The notes beneath the pieces are model-generated. The model searched no databases. It saw nothing but the letters and a program-made list of their open reading frames with translations, and was not told the origin of the DNA. Below are positions 1 through 5,624 of a DNA stretch of 5,624 nt, in pieces. The DNA lies in assembly GCA_945861125.1 (NCBI GenBank), contig CAMASZ010000088.1, forward strand, positions 1 to 5,624, given 5' to 3'. The DNA is from Rickettsia typhi (GTDB lineage: Bacteria; Pseudomonadota; Alphaproteobacteria; Rickettsiales; UBA1997). The translations under genes were made by a program, and so were the position numbers. Position 1 is the stretch's first letter; the number at the start of each line of letters is the position of its first letter.

Positions 1-2049
1 CCTAGAAATATTTCTTTTTATAACCATATCTCTATTAACTGCTAATCTAATCTTCCATGACTTATAAAATTTATAGCTAGAGGATATATTAACTTGTTCA
101 ACTTTTTGAACATTATTAACATTTTTTTTAATTAATAAATAATTAATTGAGGTACCAAAATTACCATAGTTGATGTTATTACTAACTTGATTTATATCGT
201 TTCTATAGCTACTTTCATCAATTTGAAATTGATAACCTAAAGAAAAAATATTTTTTGCTTTATAAAAAGCTTGTCCAACTATATTTGATCTATTATTTTC
301 TGAAAAGCCTCTTATCAATACATCTCTATTGTTATTTTTTAATCTTAAACTTTGCCCTAAAATAGCTCCAAATTCACCTATTTTATTAAACATTGAAGAC
401 TTAACACCATAGTTAAATACTTGTCCTGCCTCGTTTCTATCATATCCAGATATTCGATCTGAATTAAATAGATTGCTGATTGTTAATTCTGAATCTGAAC
501 TATCTTCGTTTGGAATCAAATTATGCTTTAAAGTTGATGAAGAGATAAAATTAAGCATTGGCTCAATTAAAAACGAACTATTTGAGGATTTTTTTAATAA
601 TGGTAAATTCCAACTTATTGTTAATTCTTTTTTTAAATTATTTTCAAACGCTTTATAATTTTTTGATGAAGAATTATCGTAATGCTGATTATTTTGCTCT
701 AGAGAATATAGATCACCTTGAATTTTAGAGCTTATTTCAAATAAATTACCATTTATATTAAATGGTATTTTTAATTGCGGCACCATTGATAATCTGCGAT
801 ATTGCAAACCAGATCTTCTATATAAAGTAGTTAAATTGGAGTTAAATATTAATTTTTCTTTAAAGAAAAATGGTTTTGATTCGTTATAATAATCAATTGA
901 AGGCAGTATAATTTGCGCTGATTTCTCTTTATCTTTGTTGTCTAATTCTTGAATTCTTATTGATTTTAAAGATATATATTCCCTGTTGTCAATATATTCT
1001 AAATTAGCTTTAGATAATTTAAAAGCAGGAGAAATAAAACGATAGTTTCTAAGGTAATTTCTATCTGATAACATATCTATATCATAATCTAAACCTAATT
1101 TTTTACTAAAATCAAAAGACCCTTTACCAAAAAGATTCCATCGAATTTGTTTATTTGAATTATTATAAGTAAATTTTTCTGGATTTGATTTGTAATTATT
1201 GTTTGCAAGCTCTAAGCCAATGTTGTATTTTCCGTATTTAGTATAATGTCTAAAGTTATTATTAATAATTAGCTGACTGTTTCCAAAATAAGTTATTGGG
1301 TCAATTATTAAATCTGCGCTAGGATTAATATTTAAAAAAAATGGAGTTCTTATTCCAATTCCATAAGCAGTGTTTTGGCTATAAGATGCATTAAGAAAGC
1401 CAGTTTGTCTTTTTTTAGAATTTATAGCGATTTTTAAATAAGGTGAATATAGAACTGGAAAATTATAAATCTTCAATACTCCATTTTTTGTTATTATTGA
1501 ACTATCATTTTTATCAATTACTATTTTTTTTGATTTAATTGTTGCAAAATCCTTGATTTTTCCAGCTAAATCATTGTTGTACTTAACTTCATCATTGGGA
1601 CAAAATGAGAATATGCTATCATTTAAAACAGTTATACTTTCAGATTCTTTATTAATATTTGGAGAAAATAAATAAGATCCATCACTAAAATAAATTTTAC
1701 TATTAACAAAAAATCCTTTTTTAAAATCATCGTCTAGTTCAATTTTATTAGCTATTAGGTTTCCTATTTCAAGATTTCTTATTTTTATATTACCATTTGC
1801 TATAATTTTTCTATTTAATTTGTTATAATCTATTTGATCTGCATATATTACTGTAGAATCTTTTATTGCTTCAACATTTCCTTTTGCAATAACAATCTTT
1901 AATTTTTGATCACCTTGAATTTCATCAGCTTTTAATATTAATGGTAAGCTATTTTTTTTATTTTTTTTAATTTTGAAGGAATTATCAATAGCAAGGGAAT
2001 GATTTGTATATAACAATAGTGATAGGATTGTTATAAATAAAATTTTCAT
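1..2049 (-). CDS. lptD: LptD, outer-membrane LPS-assembly protein (3' end missing)
   Basis: LptD (also called Imp/OstA) is the outer-membrane beta-barrel that, with LptE, inserts lipopolysaccharide into the outer leaflet. Reading the minus strand from the ATG at 2049-2047 gives 683 codons without a stop, and the frame is still open at base 1. Residues 1-20 form a Sec signal peptide with likely cleavage after SLA. Residues about 38-125 fit the OstA/LptA-like periplasmic domain (LKADEI, IAKGNVEAI, ANGNIKIRN). Then come family landmarks: FSFCPNDE around Cys150, a GVLKIYNFPVLYSPYLK segment, RQTGFL, and DLIIDPITYFGNSQL. The rest alternates like barrel strands and is rich in Asn, Ser, Tyr and Lys. 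Full alphaproteobacterial LptDs are usually about 700-850 residues, so the C-terminal strands lie outside the window. The ATG directly follows the secD stop with no gap, so translational coupling is likely. Cys150 is the only cysteine in the visible part. The identification rests on motif order, not on a database match. Confidence 0.88.
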   Translation of the reverse strand, partial: MKILFITILSLLLYTNHSLAIDNSFKIKKNKKNSLPLILKADEIQGDQKLKIVIAKGNVEAIKDSTVIYADQIDYNKLNRKIIANGNIKIRNLEIGNLIANKIELDDDFKKGFFVNSKIYFSDGSYLFSPNINKESESITVLNDSIFSFCPNDEVKYNNDLAGKIKDFATIKSKKIVIDKNDSSIITKNGVLKIYNFPVLYSPYLKIAINSKKRQTGFLNASYSQNTAYGIGIRTPFFLNINPSADLIIDPITYFGNSQLIINNNFRHYTKYGKYNIGLELANNNYKSNPEKFTYNNSNKQIRWNLFGKGSFDFSKKLGLDYDIDMLSDRNYLRNYRFISPAFKLSKANLEYIDNREYISLKSIRIQELDNKDKEKSAQIILPSIDYYNESKPFFFKEKLIFNSNLTTLYRRSGLQYRRLSMVPQLKIPFNINGNLFEISSKIQGDLYSLEQNNQHYDNSSSKNYKAFENNLKKELTISWNLPLLKKSSNSSFLIEPMLNFISSSTLKHNLIPNEDSSDSELTISNLFNSDRISGYDRNEAGQVFNYGVKSSMFNKIGEFGAILGQSLRLKNNNRDVLIRGFSENNRSNIVGQAFYKAKNIFSLGYQFQIDESSYRNDINQVSNNINYGNFGTSINYLLIKKNVNNVQKVEQVNISSSYKFYKSWKIRLAVNRDMVIKRNISR

Positions 2050-3582
2050 CTATAGTAAAGCTAATTTCTTAGGTTTGAATTTTTTAATCCAAATAGAAAT
2101 TATCATTCTAGTCAATAAAATTGCAGTAAACATCGAAGAAATAATCCCAATTGATAGAGTTACTGAGAATCCTTTTATTGGACCATTGCCAAATATATAT
2201 AAAAATAAAGCAACAATTAAAGTTGTTAAATTAGAGTCAATAATTGTTCTATAAGCTTGACTAAATCCTTGTTCTATAGAATTAAAAATAGATTTTTGAT
2301 CTTTTAACTCTTCTTTTATTCTTTCGAATATTAAAACATTTGCATCAACTGACATACCCATTGTTAAGACTATTCCAGCTATTCCTGGAAGTGTTAATGT
2401 AGCATTGAAAAAAGCTAATATACTTATTATGATTGCTATATTAATAAACATAGCAATATCTGCAATAAAGCCAAATAATCCATAGAATACTACCATAAAA
2501 ATTGCTACAAAAATTAAACTTGCAATTATTGCAATTTTTCCACTTTCAATAGAATCATTACCTAGAGATGGTCCAACGGTTCTTTCTTCTACTATTGATA
2601 ACGGAGCTGGCAGAGATCCGGCTCTAAGTAATAAAGCAGTTTGATTTGCTTCTTGAGTAGTAAAGTTTCCTGAGATGATTCCAGATCCCTGATTGATAAC
2701 TGTATTAATTATTGGTGCAGTAATTACCTTATTATCAAGAACTATTGCAAATACTTTTCCAATGTTTTCTTTTGTGATTTGTGAAAACTTTCTTGTTCCA
2801 GTGGAATTAAATCTAAATGCAACAGCTGGCTTTCCTTCATAAAAAGTAGCATTGGCATCAACTAATAAATCTCCGCTTAATATAACTTCTTTTTTAATAT
2901 TATAAATTCTACCCTTATCATCGCTTAATTGTATTGAATTATCTGCAATAGGGTTTTCAGATAAAAAATGAAAGGTCATTTTAGCAGTTTTGCCAATAAT
3001 TGTTTTTAATTCTGCAGAGTTCTGAATTCCTGGAACTTGCAGTAATATTCTATTGTCTCCTTGGGAAATGATGGTTGGTTCCTTAGTTCCATTTTCGTCA
3101 ACTCTTCTTCTAATAATTTCAATAGACTGTCTAATTAAATTTTGTTTAATTTTTAATTTTTCTTCATTAAAGAAAGAAATTTCGAAATTACCAGATTTTT
3201 CAATTAATGCTAAATTTTTATTATTTTTTCTAATTATTTTTTTTATTCTATTTATTTCATCTTCATTAGATATGGTAAATATTATTTTTTCTTCATTAAC
3301 AATCTCTGGAACTGATTTAATCGATTCTTCATAAAAAATTTCTCTAATTTCATTTTTTAAATTATTTAACTGTTCTTTTAAATAATATTGATAATCAACT
3401 TCTAATAACAATTGTGATCCACCTTTTAAGTCGAGGCCTAGATTTACTTTGTTAGACGGAACATATTTTTCTAGAAGACTTGATGGTTTGTTATTTAGAA
3501 AAATTGAAGGTAAAGCATATAGGATAGCAAGTAATGACAGTAGAGAGATTATAGTTATTTTTAGTTTAGAAAAATTTAACAT
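2050..3582 (-). CDS. secD: SecD, protein-export membrane protein
   Basis: SecD is the inner-membrane, RND-type partner of SecF. Together they use the proton gradient to pull exported proteins out of the SecYEG channel on the periplasmic side. The 510-residue protein is about the usual length. It has one membrane helix at residues 8-30, then the signature VNLGLDLKGGSQLLLEV at 46-62. A large periplasmic domain follows at about 63-345, including RRRVDENGTKEP at 158-169 and LLQVPG at 180-185. Five C-terminal membrane helices lie between about 348 and 497. The conserved MGMSVDANVLIFERIKEE stretch at 408-425 holds Asp413, the expected proton-relay aspartate, and DSNLTTLI lies at 449-456. The start lies 2 bases after the yajC stop, the classic yajC-secD order. 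The usual secF partner does not follow; lptD starts immediately after the TAG stop. No Shine-Dalgarno sequence is visible before the ATG. I see no missing key residue, and the protein looks functional. Confidence 0.97.
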   Translation of the reverse strand: MLNFSKLKITIISLLSLLAILYALPSIFLNNKPSSLLEKYVPSNKVNLGLDLKGGSQLLLEVDYQYYLKEQLNNLKNEIREIFYEESIKSVPEIVNEEKIIFTISNEDEINRIKKIIRKNNKNLALIEKSGNFEISFFNEEKLKIKQNLIRQSIEIIRRRVDENGTKEPTIISQGDNRILLQVPGIQNSAELKTIIGKTAKMTFHFLSENPIADNSIQLSDDKGRIYNIKKEVILSGDLLVDANATFYEGKPAVAFRFNSTGTRKFSQITKENIGKVFAIVLDNKVITAPIINTVINQGSGIISGNFTTQEANQTALLLRAGSLPAPLSIVEERTVGPSLGNDSIESGKIAIIASLIFVAIFMVVFYGLFGFIADIAMFINIAIIISILAFFNATLTLPGIAGIVLTMGMSVDANVLIFERIKEELKDQKSIFNSIEQGFSQAYRTIIDSNLTTLIVALFLYIFGNGPIKGFSVTLSIGIISSMFTAILLTRMIISIWIKKFKPKKLALL

Positions 3583-3584
3583 GG

Positions 3585-3941
3585 TTACTTTTTATTTTTT
3601 TTTGATAGATTTTCTTCTTCATTTTTAACAAGCTCTTGAACATATTGTTTAAATAAAGTGATCGAGACTCCTTGAGCAATTTCTAGTTCAATCTGATTTT
3701 TTTTATTATCAATATTTTTTATAGTTCCAATTATACCACTTGATGTAACTACGTTATTGCCAATTTTTAAATTCTCTATCATCTCTTTTTGTTCTTTATA
3801 TTTTTTATTTTGTGGCCTAATTATTAGTAGATAAAAAACTATCATGATTAGGATAATAGGTGTAAAACTAACTATAGAGAATTCTTGTTTAGTTTGATTT
3901 GAATCTTGAGCGAAAGATTCTTTTATTATAAAATTTTGCAT
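3585..3941 (-). CDS. yajC: YajC, Sec translocon accessory subunit
   Basis: YajC is a small single-span inner-membrane protein that associates with SecDF and the SecYEG translocon. The 118-residue product has the family layout. A short N-terminal stretch contains SFAQDS at 9-14, like the AxAQ start common in alphaproteobacterial YajC. A membrane helix spans about 24-41, followed by the signature LLIIRPQNKKYKEQKE at 38-53. The conserved cytoplasmic core is at 58-74, with NNVVTSSGIIGTI where most members have GDxVVTxGGIxGxI. The C-terminal tail is very lysine- and glutamate-rich. It sits 13 bases after the lipoprotein gene and 2 bases before secD, so it is almost certainly co-transcribed with both. 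The start is the ATG at 3941-3939, with no recognisable ribosome binding site upstream. Length and motifs are normal for the family. Confidence 0.95.
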   Translation of the reverse strand: MQNFIIKESFAQDSNQTKQEFSIVSFTPIILIMIVFYLLIIRPQNKKYKEQKEMIENLKIGNNVVTSSGIIGTIKNIDNKKNQIELEIAQGVSITLFKQYVQELVKNEEENLSKKNKK

Positions 3942-3954
3942 GTGAATGGGATGT

Positions 3955-4086
3955 TTAATTGTTATTTTTATTAGATGATTTAATATCTTTTGGCATTTCA
4001 GAAAAATTAGGAGGAATTATTAAGGAATTATCTTCTTTGTTTTTACAAGATATTATAAAAAGAAATAAAATTAGTAGATATTTCAT
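3955..4086 (-). CDS. 43-residue lipoprotein, BamF/DUF3035-like
   Basis: This is a very small gene: ATG at 4086-4084, TAA at 3957-3955. The product begins MKYLLILFLFIISC, a hydrophobic type II signal peptide ending in the lipobox IISC, so Cys14 would be lipidated and become residue 1. Mature residue 2 is Lys, not Asp, which by the usual Lol rule predicts sorting to the outer membrane. The mature part is only 30 residues. After a charged linker (KNKEDNS) comes LIIPPNFSEMPKD, which resembles the 'VVPPDFxLxPP' core motif of the alphaproteobacterial DUF3035/BamF family, a lipoprotein partner of the barrel-assembly (BAM) complex. In many alphaproteobacteria a DUF3035 gene follows lspA, and this one starts 7 bases after lspA, which supports the link. 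Family members are normally well over 100 residues, so this is a minimal or eroded version. It is clearly a lipoprotein gene by sequence; the family assignment is inferred from one motif plus gene order. Confidence 0.75.
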   Translation of the reverse strand: MKYLLILFLFIISCKNKEDNSLIIPPNFSEMPKDIKSSNKNNN

Positions 4087-4093
4087 AGATATT

Positions 4094-4573
4094 TTATTTT
4101 TTATTTTTTATAAATACTTCTTCAAAGATTAACATTGCAACCCCAATAAAAACAGATGAATCTGCTAAATTAAAAGCTGGCCAATGGTAACCATTTATAT
4201 GAAAGTCTAAAAAATCAGCAACTGCACCATTAATAATTCTATCTATTATATTACCAAAAGCTCCTCCAATTATCAAGCCTAGAGCAACAGAAATATAAAG
4301 ATTGTTTGTTTTTAAAAGCCAAAACGTTAAAATTATAGCAATAGAAGTTTGTAATAAAGAAAAAATAATTTGGCTATTTTTAATATTATTAAACATTCCA
4401 AAGCTTATACCTTTATTTAAAACTTGAACCAAAGAAAAAAAACTAGTTATAACAATTTGATTTTCATTAGTTTTTTGAATTAAAGAAAAAATATATATTT
4501 TTGATATCAGGTCAAAAATTGTTATAAAAAATGCGATTGTAATTCCTGTGAATAATGATTTTTTGTTCAACAT
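4094..4573 (-). CDS. lspA: LspA, lipoprotein signal peptidase (signal peptidase II)
   Basis: LspA is the inner-membrane aspartyl protease that cuts the signal peptide from prolipoproteins after their cysteine has been lipidated by Lgt. The 159-residue length is typical. Four membrane helices are visible at about 9-30, 68-87, 92-110 and 138-155. Conserved elements appear in order: DLISKIYI at 21-28 (the DxxSK motif), VLNKGISFGMF at 51-61 with Asn53, GGAFGNIIDR at 103-112, GAVADFLDF at 116-124 and PAFNLADSSVFIG at 132-144. Asp120 and Asp138 correspond to the catalytic pair, so the enzyme should be active. It is the first gene of the leftward operon and precedes a lipoprotein gene, one of its likely substrates. 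The start ATG at 4573-4571 is the only reasonable one ahead of helix 1. Many bacteria have ileS directly upstream of lspA; here the upstream neighbour is the divergent fmt. Confidence 0.97.
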   Translation of the reverse strand: MLNKKSLFTGITIAFFITIFDLISKIYIFSLIQKTNENQIVITSFFSLVQVLNKGISFGMFNNIKNSQIIFSLLQTSIAIILTFWLLKTNNLYISVALGLIIGGAFGNIIDRIINGAVADFLDFHINGYHWPAFNLADSSVFIGVAMLIFEEVFIKNKK

Positions 4574-4605
4574 ATAAATTTAGCTTATACGATTTGCCAT
4601 TTTAA

Positions 4606-4611
4606 ATTATA
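4606..4611 (-). promoter_or_regulatory. Candidate -10 box for the lspA operon
   Basis: The minus strand reads TATAAT here, a perfect match to the sigma-70 -10 consensus. A start of transcription about 7 bases downstream would give a leader of roughly 26 bases before the lspA ATG, a sensible length. No good -35 match is found 16-18 bases upstream (AGATGT at 17-base spacing). In DNA this AT-rich the match could be chance. Confidence 0.4.
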
Positions 4612-4741
4612 CTAAAAGAATTTTATAAACATCTTCTTTAAAATTTTTACCAAAAAAGCTAAAAATCTTTTTTGAAAAATATTTATTTTAAAATGAGAAA
4701 ATTTGAAAATGAAAAACAATAATAAAACAAATTAATTAAAT

Positions 4742-4747
4742 TATAAT
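4742..4747 (+). promoter_or_regulatory. Candidate -10 box for fmt, implying a leaderless mRNA
   Basis: TATAAT lies only 7 bases before the fmt ATG at 4755. If used, transcription would begin at or next to the A of the start codon, giving a leaderless or nearly leaderless message. This would fit the absence of a Shine-Dalgarno sequence. No -35 box stands out at the right distance: the best TTGAAA, at 4703-4708, is 33 bases away. Chance occurrence is quite possible. Confidence 0.22.
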
Positions 4748-4754
4748 TTATTTT

Positions 4755-5624
4755 ATGAAAATTATATTTATGGGTACTTCTGCATTTGGCTATCCTGCTT
4801 ACGAAGCAATTTTATCATCCAAAAATGAAATAATTGCCACCTATACAAAACAGCCAAGCGTTTCTGGAAGGGGTAATTTAATGCGAATATCGCCAATACA
4901 CGATTTAGCTTTAAAAAATAATATTAATGTTATAACCACAAAAACATTAAAAGATAAAGATGTAATAAAACAATTTAAATTATTTAATGCTGACCTATGT
5001 ATTGTAGTTTCTTATGGATTAATTTTACCAAAAGAAATTTTAGAAGGAACTAAGTATGGATGTTTTAATATTCATCCATCTAAACTACCATCATGGCGTG
5101 GAGCTTCACCAATTCAAAGAATACTAATTAATAATGAAAAAGAAAGCTCCGTTTGTGTTATCAAAATGAATGAAGGATTAGATAGTGGCGATATAGTAGC
5201 TGAAGAAAACTTTATAATTGATAATGAAGATGATTATATTTCATTGCACGATAAAACTAGTAGGATAGGGGGTAAATTAATTTTAGAATTAATAAAAAAA
5301 TTAGAAAAAAATCTAGTTTTATATCGTAAACAAGATCATGATCTTGCTACTTATGCAAAAAAAATTGATAAAAGTGAATGCCTAATAAATTGGAATAATT
5401 ATGGTGAAAGAATAATTGCACAAATTAAAGCTTTGAATGGAAATCTTGGGGCACATTTTTTTTACGATAACGAAAAAATAAAAATACTTAAAGCTCATTT
5501 TATACCTTTGAATAAGAGTAATACTAATTATGGAATAATTTTTGATAATAAATTTTCAATTTGTTGTGCTGACGGTATTATAATTCCTGAGATTATTCAA
5601 AGAGAGGGTAAAAAAATTATTAAA
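4755..5624 (+). CDS. fmt: Methionyl-tRNA formyltransferase (3' end missing)
   Basis: Fmt transfers a formyl group from 10-formyl-tetrahydrofolate to Met-tRNA of the initiator type, preparing it to start translation. The frame runs 290 codons from the ATG to the window edge with no stop. The family is usually 300-315 residues, so only about 10-20 codons should be missing. The protein opens MKIIFMGTSAFGYPAYEA, the Rossmann-like N-terminus (usually MGTPxFAVPxL). It has the substrate stretch CFNIHPSKLPSWRGASPIQR at 103-122 and GLDSGDI at 141-147. Asn105, His107 and Asp143 match the catalytic trio of formyltransferases. The C-terminal, OB-like tRNA-binding domain starts near residue 205 and includes IQREGKK at 281-287. 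An in-frame TAA at 4737-4739 with no other start codon between fixes the ATG. One oddity is LNGNLGAHF at 227-235, where the family usually has a PWPGA-type motif. Neither def nor truA, its frequent neighbours, is in view. Confidence 0.95.
   Translation, partial: MKIIFMGTSAFGYPAYEAILSSKNEIIATYTKQPSVSGRGNLMRISPIHDLALKNNINVITTKTLKDKDVIKQFKLFNADLCIVVSYGLILPKEILEGTKYGCFNIHPSKLPSWRGASPIQRILINNEKESSVCVIKMNEGLDSGDIVAEENFIIDNEDDYISLHDKTSRIGGKLILELIKKLEKNLVLYRKQDHDLATYAKKIDKSECLINWNNYGERIIAQIKALNGNLGAHFFYDNEKIKILKAHFIPLNKSNTNYGIIFDNKFSICCADGIIIPEIIQREGKKIIK

Larger units (their letters stand above)
4574..4754. promoter_or_regulatory. Divergent intergenic region between lspA and fmt
   Basis: This 181-base spacer is the only sizeable non-coding stretch in the window. 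Since lspA leaves it leftward and fmt rightward, it should contain promoters for both. It is extremely AT-rich, so short promoter-like words occur easily by chance. I see no riboswitch-like structure, no tRNA and no convincing operator. A 7-base inverted repeat (AAAAAAG at 4652-4658 and CTTTTTT at 4667-4673) is present but made almost entirely of A and T. Confidence 0.6.

Noticed and set aside
473..658. 61-codon plus-strand open frame
   Set aside because: It lies wholly antisense to the continuous lptD frame, has no family motif and no start signal, and is explained by AT-rich coding DNA on the other strand.
3053..3334. 93-codon plus-strand open frame
   Set aside because: It is antisense to the periplasmic domain of secD. 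Its hydrophobic look comes from reading Lys/Asn/Glu-rich codons in reverse (AAA becomes TTT).
3955..4086. Reading the short frame after lspA as non-coding spacer
   Set aside because: It has a clear ATG, a proper lipobox and signal peptide, a stop, tight operon spacing and a family-like motif, so I kept it as a real gene.
4652..4673. Inverted repeat AAAAAAG / CTTTTTT as a possible terminator
   Set aside because: It lies between two divergent genes, where no transcript should end. The stem has a single G-C pair, so it would be very weak; chance in AT-rich DNA explains it.
4693..4722. Nine-codon frame (MRKFENEKQ) upstream of fmt as a leader peptide
   Set aside because: It is too short to tell from chance, has no ribosome binding site and no regulatory codon pattern, and no attenuator structure follows it.

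Overview
The window comes from a very AT-rich bacterial genome with an outer membrane. It holds parts or all of six genes, packed tightly, and uses the standard bacterial code: tryptophans read as TGG, and the stops seen are TAA and TAG. An alphaproteobacterium fits best. The LspA and Fmt proteins look alphaproteobacterial, and lspA is followed by a small lipoprotein carrying the proline motif of the alphaproteobacterial DUF3035/BamF family. A low-GC lineage such as a Pelagibacterales-, HIMB59- or Rickettsiales-like organism is plausible. There is no rRNA here to settle it, so the lineage is an inference.

From right to left on the minus strand runs a five-gene, apparently single operon devoted to the cell envelope. 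In transcription order it is lspA (signal peptidase II, 4573-4094), a 43-residue lipoprotein gene (4086-3955), yajC (3941-3585), secD (3582-2050) and lptD (2049 to beyond base 1, so its 3' end is missing). The gaps between genes are 7, 13, 2 and 0 bases. The large lptD frame fills the first 2 kb and is open across all 683 codons in the window.

On the plus strand, diverging from lspA across a 181-base AT-rich spacer, is fmt (methionyl-tRNA formyltransferase, from 4755). It runs off the right edge about 10-20 codons before its expected end. The spacer must hold promoters for both directions. Only weak candidate -10 boxes can be picked out.

The operon genes make functional sense together. SecD and YajC assist protein export. 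LspA matures lipoproteins such as the one encoded next to it. LptD is an exported outer-membrane barrel that inserts LPS at the cell surface. The points most worth a second look are the unusual operon composition (lptD directly after secD, with no secF), the very short BamF-like lipoprotein, the single cysteine in the visible part of LptD, the lost PWPG-type motif in Fmt, and the lack of Shine-Dalgarno sequences at every start. I see no mobile element, CRISPR array, RNA gene or clearly new defence or metabolic system.
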